Shown here: in pieces, positions 15,901 to 28,365 of the stretch | How positions within the stretch are numbered: position 1 is the first letter of the stretch | Layout: the number at the start of each line of letters is the position of its first letter | Assembly (NCBI GenBank): GCA_947561585.1 | Contig: CANNZV010000918.1 | Span: 159,470-223,469 of the forward strand | DNA length: 64,000 nucleotides | DNA from: Caprella mutica | Lineage: Eukaryota > Arthropoda > Malacostraca > Amphipoda > Caprellidae | Direction: 5' to 3' | The notes under the pieces: model-generated | Database searches by the model: none | Seen by the model: only the letters and a program-made list of their open reading frames with translations | Told to the model about the DNA's origin: nothing | Program-made: the position numbers and the translations under genes

Positions 15901-18194
15901 ATCCACAGCAAAGGATCTATCTACAGTAAAGTAGCTATATACAGCAAAGGATCCATCTACAGGAAAGGATCTACAGACAGCATAGGATCTATCTACAGCA
16001 AAAGATCTATATACAGCAAAAGTTCTATCTACAGCAAAGGATCTATCTACAGGAAAGTATCTATCTACAGGAAAGGATCTATCTACAGCGAAGGATCTAT
16101 CTACAGCAAGGGATCTATCTACAGCAAAGTGATCTATCTACAGTAAAGGATTTATCTACAGCAAAGAAACAATCTACACCAAAGGATCTTTCTACAGTGC
16201 AGGATCTGTCAACAGCAAAGGATCTATCTACAGCAAATGATCTATTTACAGCAAAAGATCATTCTACAACATAGAATCTTTCTACATTAAAGGATCTATC
16301 TACAGCAAAAGATCTAACTAGAGCAAAGTGATCTATCTACAGTAAGGGATCTATCTACAGCAAAGAATCTATATATACCAAAGGATCTTTATACAATGAA
16401 AAATCTGTCTACAGCAATGGATCTTTCTACTGCAGAGGATCTATTTACAGCAGAAAATCTTTCTACGGCAGAATATCTTTCTACAGCAAATGATCTCTCT
16501 AAAGCAAAGGATCTATTTACAGTATGGGATCTATCTACAGCAAAGATTTTATCTACAGTAAATGATCTATCTACAGAAATGGATCTATCTACAGAGGAGG
16601 ATTTATCTACAGCGAAAGATCTATCTACAGCAAAGGATCTATCTACAGCAAAGGATCTATCAACGAAAAAGGATTTATATATATATTTATAGCAAAGGAT
16701 CTTAGATCTATTTACATCAGTGGATCTATCTACAATAAATGATCTATCTACTACAAAAGTTCTATCTACAGCAAAGGATCTATCTACAACAAAGAATCTA
16801 TCTACAGCAAAAGATCTATCTACAGCAAAGGACCTATCTAAAGTAAGGAATCTATTTACAGCGAAGGATCAGTCTATAGCAAAGGATCTATCTACAGCTA
16901 AAGATCTATCTACAGTATAGGATCTATCTACAGCAAAGGATCTATCTACAATAAGGGATCTTTTTGCAGCAAAGGATCAATCTACAGCAAAGGATCTATT
17001 CACAGTGAAGGATCGATCTACAGCAAAGGATCTATCTACAACAAAGGATCTATCTACAGCAAAGGATCTATCTAGAGTCAACGATTTATCTACTGCAAAG
17101 GATCTATCTACAGCAAAGGATCAATCTACAGTTAAGGATCTTTCTTAAGCAAAGGATCTATCTACACAAAAGATCTATCTAAAGCCAATGATCTATCTAC
17201 AAGAAAGGATCTATTTACAGCAAATGATCTATTTACAGCAAAGTGATCAATCTACAGTAAGGGATAAATCTACAGCAAAGAATCTATCTACACCAAAGGA
17301 TCTTTCTACAGCGAAAGATCTGTCAACAGCAAAGTATCTTTCTACTGCAAAGGATCTATTTACAACAGAAGAACTTTCTACAGCAGAGGATCTTTCTACA
17401 GCAAAGGATCTATCAACAGCAAAGGATCTATCTACAGAAAAGGATTTATCTAGAGCGAAGGATCTATCTACAGCAAAGGATCTATCTACGGCAAAGGATC
17501 TATCTACGGCCAAGGATTTATTCTTTTATTTATAGCAAAGGATCTTAGATCTATTTACAGCAAAAGATCTATCTACGATAAATGATCTATCTACTACAAA
17601 AGATCTATATACAGCAATGGATCTATCTACAACAAAGGATCTATCTACAGCAATGGATCAATCTACAGCAAAGGATTTTTCTACAGTAGAAGAACTATCT
17701 ACAGCAAAGGATCCATCTACAGCAATGGATTTATCTACAGCAAATGATCCATTTACAGCAAAGGATCTATCTTCAGCATAGGATCTTCCTACAGAATAGG
17801 ATCTATCTACAGCAAAGGTTCTATCTACAATATGTGATCTGTTTACAGCATAGGATCTATCTACAGCGAAGGATTTATCTACAGCAAATGATCAATCTAT
17901 AACGAAGGTTATATCTACAGTAAAGGAACTCTATACAGCCAAAGGATCCATTTATAGCGAAGGATCTATCTACAACAAAGGATCTATCTACAGCAAAGGA
18001 TCTATTTATAGCGGAGAATCTTTCTACAGCAAAGGATCTACTACAGCAAAGGATATATCTTCAGCAAAGGATCTATCTACAGCAAAGGATCTATCTACAG
18101 CAAAGGACCTATCTACAGTAAGGGATCTATTTACAGCGAAGGATCAATCTACATCAAAGGATCTATCAACAGCAAAGGATCTATCTACAGCATA
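12930..18194 (+). repeat. ~5.5-kb higher-order segment, copy 2
   Basis: This is the second copy of the 3275-8810 segment. Landmarks shared with copy 1 include the interrupted monomer run CAGCAGTTTACAGTTAAGG (13596 versus 3977) and the TATTGTTCTACAGTGACAG variant. Relative to copy 1 it lacks 198 bp just before 17224, exactly 11 monomers, as expected for misaligned exchange or slippage within an 18-bp array. Upstream of 12930 the sequence instead matches 26-186, so the copy joins a different HOR context at its left edge. Confidence 0.8.
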
Positions 18195-20045
18195 GGATCT
18201 ATCTACAGCAAAGGATCTATCTTCAGTAAGGGATCTTTTTGCAGCGAAGGATCAATCTACAGCGAAGGATCTATTTACAGTGAAGGATCGATCTACAGCA
18301 AAGGATCTATCTACAGCAAAGGATCTATCTACAGCAAAGGATCTATCTACAGTCAAGGATTTATCTACTGCAAAGGATCTATCTACAGCAAAGGATCAAT
18401 CTACAATTAAGGATCTATCTCAAGCAAAGGATCTATCTACAGCAAAGGATCAATTTAAAGCCAATGATCTATTTACAACAAAGGATCTACTTACAGCAGA
18501 TGAACTTTATACAGCAAAGGATCTATCTACAGCAAAGGATCTATCTACAGCAAAATAATCTATCAACAGTAAGGGATCTATCTACAGCAAAGAATCTATC
18601 TACACCAAAGGATCTTTCTACAGTGCAGGATCTGTCAACAGCAAAGGATCTATCTACAGCAAATGATCTATTTACAACAGTGGATCTTTCTACAACAGTG
18701 GATCTTTCTACATTAAAGGATCTATCTACAGCAAAAGATCTATCCACAGCAAAGTGATCTATCTACAGTAGGGGATCTATCTACAGCAAAGAATCTATCT
18801 ACACCAAAGGATCTTTCTACAGCGGAAGATCTGTCAACAGCAAAGGATTTTTCTACTGCAAAGGATCTATTTACAGCAATGGATCTATTTACTGTATGGG
18901 ATCTATCTACAGCAAAGCTTTTATCTACAGTAAAGGATCTATCTACAGAAAAGGATCTATCTACAGAAAAGAATTTATCTACAACGAAGGATCTATCTAC
19001 AGCAAAGGATCTATCTACAGCAAAGGATCTATCTACGGCAAAGGATTTATATATTTATTTATAGCAAAGGATCTTAGATCTATTTACATCAGAGGATCTA
19101 TCTACAATAAATGATCTATCTACTACAAAAGATCTATCTACAGCAAAGGATCTATCTACAACAAAGAATCTATTTACAGCAAAGAATCTATCTACAGTAA
19201 AGGATCTATCTACAGCAAAGGATCTATCTACAGCAAAGGATCTATCTACAGCAAGGGATCTATTTACAGTATAGGATCAATCTACAGCAAAGGATCTATC
19301 TACAATAAACGATATATCTACAGCGAAAGATCTATCTACAGCAAAGGATCCATCTACAGCAAAAGATCTATCTACAGTAAAGGATCTATTTACTGCAAAC
19401 GATCTGTCCACTTCGAAGGATCTATCTACAACAAAGAATCTATCTACAGCAAAGAATCTATGTTCAGAAAAGAATCTATCAACAGCAAGGGATCTATCTA
19501 CAGCATAGGATCTATCTGCAGAAAAGGATCTATCTTCAGTAAGGGATCTTTTTGCAGCGAAGGATCAATCTACAGCAAAGGATCTATTTACAGCGAAGGA
19601 TCGGTCTACAGCAAAGGATCTATCTACAACAATGGATCTATCTACAGCAAAGGAACTTTATACAGCAAAGGATCTATCTACAGTAAGGGATCTTTTTCCA
19701 GCGAAGGATAAATCTACAGCAAAGGATCTATTTACAGCGAAGGATCGGTCTACAGCAAAGGATCTATCTTAAGCAAATGATCTATCTACAGCAAAGGATC
19801 TATCTAAAGCCAATGATCTATCTACAACAAAGGATCTATTTACAGCAGAGGAACTTTATACAGCAAAGGATCTATCTACAGCGAAGGATCTATTACAGCA
19901 AAGAATCTATCTACACCAAAGGATCTTTCTACAGTGCAGGATCTGTCAACAACAAAGGATCTATCTACAGCAAATGATCTATTTACAGCAAAAGATCTTT
20001 CTACAATAGAGGATCTTCCTACATTAAAGGATCTATCTACAGCAA

Positions 20046-23000
20046 ATGATCTATCTACAGCAAAGTGATCTATCTACAGTAAGGGATCTATCTACAGCAA
20101 AGAATCTATCTACACCAAAGGATCTTTCTACAGCGAAAGATCTGTCAACAGCAAAGTATCTTTCTACTGCAAAGGATCTATTTACAGCAGAAGATCTATC
20201 TACAGCAGAGGTTCTTTCTACAGCAAAGGATCTCTCAACAGCAAAGGATATATTCACTTTATGGTATCTATCTACAGCAAAGGTTTTATCTACAGTAATG
20301 GATCTATCTACAGAAAAGGATCTATCTACAGAAAAGGATCTATTTACAGCGAAGGATCGATCTACAGCAAAGGATCTATCTACAGCAAAGGATCTATCTA
20401 CAGCAAAGGATCTATCTACAGTCAAGGATTTATCTACTGCAAAGGATCTATCTACAGCAAAGGATCAATCTACAATTAAGGATCTATCTCAAGCAAAGGA
20501 TCTATCTACAGCAAAGGATCAATTTAAAGCCAATGATCTATTTACAACAAAGGATCTACTTACAGCAGATGAACTTTATACAGCAAAGGATCTATCTACA
20601 GCAAAGGATCTATCTACAGCAAAATAATCTATCAACAGTAAGGGATCTATCTACAGCAAAGAATCTATCTACACCAAAGGATCTTCCTATAGTGCAGGAT
20701 CTGTCAACAGCAAAGGATCTATCTACAGCAAATGATCTATTTACAGCAAAAGATCTTTCTACAACAGTGGATCTTTCTACATTAAAGGATCTATCTACAG
20801 CAAAAGATCTATCCACAGCAAAGTATCTTTCTACTGCAAAGGATCTATTTACAGCAGAAGATCTATCTACAGCAGAGGTTCTTTCTACAGCAAAGGATCT
20901 CTCAACAGCAAAGGATATATTCACTTTATGGTATCTATCTACAGCAAAGGTTTTATCTACAGTAATGGATCTATCTACAGAAAAGGATCTATCTACAGAA
21001 AAGGATCTATCTACAGAAAAGGATTTATCTACAGCGAAGGATCTATCTACAGCAAAGGATCTATCTACATCAAAGGATCTATCTACGGCAAAGGATTTAT
21101 TCTTTTATTTATAGCAAAGGATCTTAGATTTATTTACATCAAAAGATCTATCTACGATAAATGATCTATCTACAACAAAGGATCTATCTACAGCAATGGA
21201 TCAATCTACAGCAAAGTATTTTTCTACAGTAAAAGAACTATCTACAGCAAAGGATCCATCTACAGCAATGGATTTATCTACAGCAAATGATCCATCTACA
21301 GCAAAGGATCTATCTTCAGCAAAGGATCTTCCTACAGAATAGGATCTATCTACAGCAAAGGTTCTATCTACAATATGTGATCTGTTTACAGCATAGGATC
21401 TATCTACAGCGAAGGATTTATCTACAGCAAATGATCAATCTATAGCGAAGGTTATATCTACAGTAAAGGAACTCTATACAGCCAAAGGATCCATTTATAG
21501 CGAAGGATCTATCTACAACAAAGGATCTATCTACAGCAAAGGATCTATTTATAGCGGAGAATCTTTCTACAGCAAAGGATCTACTACAGCAAAGAATATA
21601 TCTTCAGCAAAGGATCTATCTACAGCAAAGGATCTATCTACAGCAAAGGACCTATCTACAGTAAGGGATCTATTTACAGCGAAGGATCAATCTACATCAA
21701 AGGATCTATCTACAGCAAAGGATCTATCTACAGCATAGGATCTATCTACAGCAAAGGATCTATCTTCAGTAAGGGATCTATTTACAGCGAAGGATCGATC
21801 TACAGCAAAGGATCTATCTACAGCAAAGGATCTATCTACAGCAAAGGATCTATCTACAGTCAAGGATTTATCTACTGCAAAGGATCTATCTACAGCAAAG
21901 GATCAATCTACAATTAAGGATCTATCTCAAGCAAAGGATCTATCTACAGCAAAGGATCAATTTAAAGCCAATGATCTATTTACAACAAAGGATCTACTTA
22001 CAGCAGATGAACTTTATACAGCAAAGGATCTATCTACAGCAAAGGATCTATCTACAGCAAAATAATCTATCAACAGTAAGGGATCTATCTACAGCAAAGA
22101 ATCTATCTACACCAAAGGATCTTTCTACAGTGCAGGATCTGTCAACAGCAAAGGATCTATCTACAGCAAATGATCTATTTACAGCAAAAGATCTTTCTGC
22201 AACAGTGGATCTTTCCACATTAAAGGATCTATCTACAGCAAAAGATCTATCCACAGCAAAGTGATCTATCTACAGTAGGGGATCTATCTACAGCAAAGAA
22301 TCTATCTACACCAAAGGATCTTTCTACAGCGGAAGATCTGTCAACAGCAAAGGATTTTTCTACTGCAAAGGATCTATTTACAGCAATGGATCTATTTACT
22401 GTATGGGATCTATCTACAGCAAAGCTTTTATCTACAGCAAAAGATCTATCTACAGTAAAGGATCTATTTACTGCAAACGATCTGTCCACTTCGAAGGATC
22501 TATCTACAACAAAGAATCTATCTACAGCAAAGAATCTATGTTCAGAAAAGAATCTATCAACAGCAAGGGATCTATCTACAGCATAGGATCTATCTGCAGA
22601 AAAGGATCTATCTTCAGTAAGGGATCTTTTTGCAGCGAAGGATCAATCTACAGCAAAGGATCTATTTACAGCGAAGGATCGGTCTACAGCAAAGGATCTA
22701 TCTACAACAATGGATCTATCTACAGCAAAGGAACTTTATACAGCAAAGGATCTATCTACAGTAAGGGATCTTTTTCCAGCGAAGGATAAATCTACAGCAA
22801 AGGATCTATTTACAGCGAAGGATCGGTCTACAGCAAAGGATCTATCTTAAGCAAATGATCTATCTACAGCAAAGGATCTATCTAAAGCCAATGATCTATC
22901 TACAACAAAGGATCTATTTACAGCAGAGGAACTTTATACAGCAAAGGATCTATCTACAGCGAAGGATCTATCTACAGCAAAGAATCTATCTACACCAAAG

Positions 23001-23124
23001 GATCTTTCTACAGTGCAGGATCTGTCAACAACAAAGGATCTATCTACAGCAAATGATCTATTTACAGCAAAAGATCTTTCTACAATAGAGGATCTTCCTA
23101 CATTAAAGGATCTATCTACAGCAA
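20046..23124 (+). repeat. 3,079-bp higher-order repeat unit, copy 1
   Basis: The next copy starts at 23125 and matches nearly base for base. Variant landmarks at 20046, 20533 and 21971 recur at 23125, 23612 and 25050, all exactly 3,079 bp later. The phase chosen for the unit start is arbitrary. Near 22430 this copy joins sequence that is 429 bp apart in the adjacent unit (21 monomers plus one 51-bp punctuation module), so it is the shorter of two length variants. Confidence 0.9.
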
Positions 23125-26100
23125 ATGATCTATCTACAGCAAAGTGATCTATCTACAGTAAGGGATCTATCTACAGCAAAGAATCTATCTACACCAAAGG
23201 ATCTTTCTACAGCGAAAGATCTGTCAACAGCAAAGTATCTTTCTACTGCAAAGGATCTATTTACAGCAGAAGATCTATCTACAGCAGAGGTTCTTTCTAC
23301 AGCAAAGGATCTCTCAACAGCAAAGGATATATTCACTTTATGGTATCTATCTACAGCAAAGGTTTTATCTACAGTAATGGATCTATCTACAGAAAAGGAT
23401 CTATCTACAGAAAAGGATCTATTTACAGCGAAGGATCGATCTACAGCAAAGGATCTATCTACAGCAAAGGATCTATCTACAGCAAAGGATCTATCTACAG
23501 TCAAGGATTTATCTACTGCAAAGGATCTATCTACAGCAAAGGATCAATCTACAATTAAGGATCTATCTCAAGCAAAGGATCTATCTACAGCAAAGGATCA
23601 ATTTAAAGCCAATGATCTATTTACAACAAAGGATCTACTTACAGCAGATGAACTTTATACAGCAAAGGATCTATCTACAGCAAAGGATCTATCTACAGCA
23701 AAATAATCTATCAACAGTAAGGGATCTATCTACAGCAAAGAATCTATCTACACCAAAGGATCTTTCTACAGTGCAGGATCTGTCAACAGCAAAGGATCTA
23801 TCTACAGCAAATGATCTATTTACAGCAAAAGATCTTTCTACAACAGTGGATCTTTCTACATTAAAGGATCTATCTACAGCAAAAGATCTATCCACAGCAA
23901 AGTATCTTTCTACTGCAAAGGATCTATTTACAGCAGAAGATCTATCTACAGCAGAGGTTCTTTCTACAGCAAAGGATCTCTCAACAGCAAAGGATATATT
24001 CACTTTATGGTATCTATCTACAGCAAAGGTTTTATCTACAGTAATGGATCTATCTACAGAAAAGGATCTATCTACAGAAAAGGATCTATCTACAGAAAAG
24101 GATTTATCTACAGCGAAGGATCTATCTACAGCAAAGGATCTATCTACATCAAAGGATCTATCTACGGCAAAGGATTTATTCTTTTATTTATAGCAAAGGA
24201 TCTTAGATTTATTTACATCAAAAGATCTATCTACGATAAATGATCTATCTACAACAAAGGATCTATCTACAGCAATGGATCAATCTACAGCAAAGTATTT
24301 TTATACAGTAAAAGAACTATCTACAGCAAAGGATCCATCTACAGCAATGGATTTATCTACAGCAAATGATCCATCTACAGCAAAGGATCTATCTTCAGCA
24401 AAGGATCTTCCTACAGAATAGGATCTATCTACAGCAAAGGTTCTATCTACAATATGTGATCTGTTTACAGCATAGGATCTATCTACAGCGAAGGATTTAT
24501 CTACAGCAAATGATCAATCTATAGCGAAGGTTATATCTACAGTAAAGGAACTCTATACAGCCAAAGGATCCATTTATAGCGAAGGATCTATCTACAACAA
24601 AGGATCTATCTACAGCAAAGGATCTATTTATAGCGGAGAATCTTTCTACAGCAAAGGATCTACTACAGCAAAGAATATATCTTCAGCAAAGGATCTATCT
24701 ACAGCAAAGGATCTATCTACAGCAAAGGACCTATCTACAGTAAGGGATCTATTTACAGCGAAGGATCAATCTACATCAAAGGATCTATCTACAGCAAAGG
24801 ATCTATCTACAGCATAGGATCTATCTACAGCAAAGGATCTATCTTCAGTAAGGGATCTATTTACAGCGAAGGATCGATCTACAGCAAAGGATCTATCTAC
24901 AGCAAAGGATCTATCTACAGCAAAGGATCTATCTACAGTCAAGGATTTATCTACTGCAAAGGATCTATCTACAGCAAAGGATCAATCTACAATTAAGGAT
25001 CTATCTCAAGCAAAGGATCTATCTACAGCAAAGGATCAATTTAAAGCCAATGATCTATTTACAACAAAGGATCTACTTACAGCAGATGAACTTTATACAG
25101 CAAAGGATCTATCTACAGCAAAGGATCTATCTACAGCAAAATAATCTATCAACAGTAAGGGATCTATCTACAGCAAAGAATCTATCTACACCAAAGGATC
25201 TTTCTACAGTGCAGGATCTGTCAACAGCAAAGGATCTATCTACAGCAAATGATCTATTTACAGCAAAAGATCTTTCTGCAACAGTGGATCTTTCCACATT
25301 AAAGGATCTATCTACAGCAAAAGATCTATCCACAGCAAAGTGATCTATCTACAGTAGGGGATCTATCTACAGCAAAGAATCTATCTACACCAAAGGATCT
25401 TTCTACAGCGGAAGATCTGTCAACAGCAAAGGATTTTTCTACTGCAAAGGATCTATTTACAGCAATGGATCTATTTACTGTATGGGATCTATCTACAGCA
25501 AAGCTTTTATCTACAGTAAAGGATCTATCTACAGAAAAGGATCTATCTACAGAAAAGAATTTATCTACAACGAAGGATCTATCTACAGCAAAGGATCTAT
25601 CTACAGCAAAGGATCTATCTACGGCATAGGATTTATATATTTATTTATAGCAAAGGATCTTAGATCTATTTACATCAGAGGATCTATCTACAATAAATGA
25701 TCTATCTACTACAAAAGATCTATCTACAGCAAAGGATCTATCTACAACAAAGAATCTATTTACAGCAAAGAATCTATCTACAGTAAAGGATCTAACTACA
25801 GCAAAGGATCTATCTACAGCAAAGGATCTATCTACAGCAAGGGATCTATTTACAGTATAGGATCAATCTACAGCAAAGGATCTATCTACAATAAACGATA
25901 TATCTACAGCGAAAAATCTATCTACAGCAAAGGATCCATCTACAGCAAAAGATCTATCTACAGTAAAGGATCTATTTACTGCAAACGATCTGTCCACTTC
26001 AAAGGATCTATCTAAAACAAAGAATCTATCTACAGCAAAGAATCTATGTTCAGAAAAGAATCTATCAACAGCAAGGGATCTATCTACAGCATAGGATCTA

Positions 26101-26604
26101 TCTGCAGAAAAGGATCTATCTACAGTAAGGGATCTTTTTGCAGCGAAGGATCAATCTACAGCAAAGGATCTATTTACAGCGGTGGATCGGTCTACAGCAA
26201 AGGATCTATCTACAACAATGGATCTATCTACAGCAAAGGAACTTTATACAGCAAAGGATCTATCTACAGTAAGGGATCTTTTTCCAGCGAAGGATAAATC
26301 TACAGCAAAGGATCTATTTACAGCGAAGGATCGGTCTACAGCAAAGGATCTATCTTAAGCAAATGATCTATCTACAGCAAAGGATCTATCTAAAGCCAAT
26401 GATCTATCTACAACAAAGGATCTATTTACAGCAGAGGAACTTTATACAGCAAAGGATCTATCTACAGCAAAGGATCTATCTACAGCAAAGAATTTATCTA
26501 CACCAAAGGATCTTTCTACAGTGCAGGATCTGTCAACAACAAAGGATCTATCTACAGCAAATGATCTATTTACAGCAAAAGATCTTTCTACAATAGAGGA
26601 TCTT
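23125..26604 (+). repeat. Long variant of the 3-kb higher-order repeat, copy 2
   Basis: This copy is almost identical to 20046-22430, then retains about 429 bp, including the punctuation module at 25655, that copy 1 lacks. Including 38704-38726 beyond the transposon complex, the unit would be about 3,508 bp. The non-LTR element therefore inserted roughly 28 bp before the end of this unit, and the following unit resumes at 38727 in the correct register. The part 25482-26300 also matches 18896-19711 at an offset of 6,586 bp. Confidence 0.85.
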
Positions 26605-26627
26605 TTATTTATTTATTTATTTATTTA
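26605..26627 (-). repeat. TAAA-repeat 3' tail of the non-LTR element
   Basis: On the minus strand the element ends in about five to six TAAA units abutting the satellite. Short simple-repeat tails are usual for many CR1/Jockey-like elements and mark the priming end of target-primed reverse transcription. Confidence 0.75.
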
Positions 26628-26827
26628 CACAAAATATTCCCTTACAATGTTAGCTGCTATTCGGGATGTATAGCAGCCAAAAATAAGAATACAAATCAAT
26701 GAAAGGAACACTCAGGCCCGGAAAAGCAGTTGCTTCTAGGGCATCCTAATAGTAAATTAAAAAAAAAATGAAGTATTACGTAAAATACATGAAAACAAAG
26801 AATAAAAAAGGTTCCAGAATGTACAGC

Positions 26828-28330
26828 TCACAATGAATTTAATAAATGTGTCTTGTAACACCTTTTGAAGACTCCAATGGAACTTGAATTTTTTATATTC
26901 CAAGGAATAGCGTTCCATGTTTTAGTTCCAACAAACATAATCGATGACTGAGATTTAACTTTTCTAAAACGTGGCAAAATATATTGATTGTTAAATCTAG
27001 TATTATGGTTATGTACATCATTGAAACTGTTTAATGATCCTAACAATTGTGCATCATAATTTAAAATATAATGAGTTTTGAATAAATATACTCCAACTGC
27101 ATAACAGAAAAGTTTGTCTAATGATAGTAGTTTCATACTACCAAAAACTGCCACAGTATGATCTCCATACTGCAACCTATTAACAAGTCTAACAGCTCTT
27201 TTCTGCAAAATTTTAACTTTATTGGAAATGTACATGGGAGCAGTAAACCAAGCTTCTAATGCGTAAGTAATATAAGGGTGTATCAATGAAAAATACAATG
27301 AATGCAATATGGGTATAGGAACAAAATCATGAATTTTACGCAAGACTCCAATGCATCTAGATATTTTTATACTAATATGATCAACATGATTTTTATACGA
27401 CAAATTACTATCCAAGACAACACCTAAAAACCTTACAACATTCGTTCTTCCAATCACACTCCCACCAATCAAAATGGGTGTGTCAAACAGATATTCACCT
27501 CTATAACAATATATTATATATTTTGTTTTTTCACTATTTATTTTAATCTTATTAGCGCATAACCAATCATAAACTCTATTCAAATTATCATTAATATCAA
27601 CAGGTAGGGCATTTATATTATCTTTAGTTTCACTACACGTCAATGTACAGTCGTCTGCAAACATTATGAAATTAAAGAAGTCTGTACTTGATGGCAAATC
27701 ATTAATATAGATAAGAAACAAAAGAGGGCCCAAATTGCTGCCCTGGGGAACTGAATGAGTAACGTTACGAATGTCTGAACTAATACCACCAGTGCATACA
27801 AACTGCTTCCTGTTCATCAAGTAAGACTTAAACCATTCCAAAACCACTCCCCTGAAGCCATAGAATTCCAACTTACCTAACAAAATACAATGATCTACAG
27901 AGTCAAAAGCTTTCTTAAAATCTAAATACAAAGAAAATACGACGTTATTATCATCAAGTCTACCATACAAGTATCTAGTGTGGTTCAAAATTGCCTGGGT
28001 GGTTCCTCTATTCTTTCTAAAACCAAATTGATTTTCATTTAATATTTTTTTAGATTCCAAGTAATTGTACATCTGACTATGAACTATTTTTTCAAATATT
28101 TTGGAATACAAATGCAATATCGAAATTGGTCTATAATTACTTACGCTTTTCTTATCATTACCTTTTGATAGAGGAACCACCATAGCCACCTTAAGCATAT
28201 CAGGGAATATTCCACTAGACAAAGACATATTAATTATTACAGTCAGAACAGGAGAAACAACATGAGAAATCTTTTTCAAAACATATGCAGGTAATGAATT
28301 TACAGAACATTTTTTATTTTTTAAGGACAT
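26828..28330 (-). pseudogene. Non-LTR reverse transcriptase, C-terminal fragment
   Basis: The 500-codon frame reads from within the RT domain to the natural C-terminus. Visible RT blocks are NYRPISIL (residues 65-72), LDFKKAFDS with the first catalytic Asp near 137, SVPQGSNLGPLLF near 193-205, and FADD with the catalytic pair near 226-227. A long C-terminal region follows, with no RNase H domain recognised. The frame stays open upstream into the BEL LTR, so the Met used as start is internal and not a real initiator. It lacks the endonuclease and the N-terminal half of the ORF. Family: reverse transcriptases of the Jockey/CR1 group, which copy element RNA at nicked target DNA. Fragment status is seen directly; clade assignment is by motif recognition only. 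Confidence 0.88.
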
Positions 28331-28364
28331 AATAATCTTACAAACATCACTATCAATAACTGGT
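27144..28364 (-). repeat. 1,221-bp direct duplication flanking the BEL element, left copy
   Basis: This stretch of the non-LTR element recurs at 36800-38020 at a constant offset of 9,656 bp with no indel. The only difference I saw is A at 28182 versus C at 37838, which changes Met to Arg in the encoded RT. It directly abuts the left BEL LTR. Confidence 0.9.
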
Positions 28365-28365
28365 A

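Larger units (their letters stand above)
1..26604 (+). repeat. 18-bp satellite array, left block
   Basis: The block is head-to-tail copies of an 18-bp monomer, consensus GGATCTATCTACAGCAAA (7 of 18 bases G or C). All copies point the same way. Common variants are GAATCT for GGATCT, AGTAAA or AGCGAA for AGCAAA, CTATTT for CTATCT, and ACGGCAAA. The variants are not random: the same series recurs kilobases apart, which defines higher-order repeats. The monomer is stop-free in all three plus frames (hexapeptides GSIYSK, DLSTAK, IYLQQR) and one minus frame (FAVDRS), so short spurious ORFs are abundant. No unique sequence lies inside the block. The left edge is outside the window and the right edge is the non-LTR insertion at 26605. 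Confidence 0.97.
26605..28364 (-). mobile_element. Non-LTR retrotransposon (Jockey/CR1-like), 3' portion
   Basis: This is the 3' part of a minus-strand LINE-like element, cut off at its right end by the BEL/Pao LTR. It carries the C-terminal part of the reverse-transcriptase ORF (26828-28330), a ~220-bp 3' UTR and a tail of TAAA repeats at 26605-26627. The tail abuts satellite GAGGATCTT. The uninterrupted HOR reads GGATCTTCCTACATTAAAGG at 23090-23109, so array sequence resumes at 38704 with only CCTAC missing. The segment 27144-28364 is duplicated at 36800-38020 on the far side of the BEL element. Confidence 0.9.

Noticed and set aside
1..26604. CRISPR-like array (regular short repeats)
   Set aside because: The repeats are contiguous 18-bp units without unique spacers, and the region carries animal retrotransposons.
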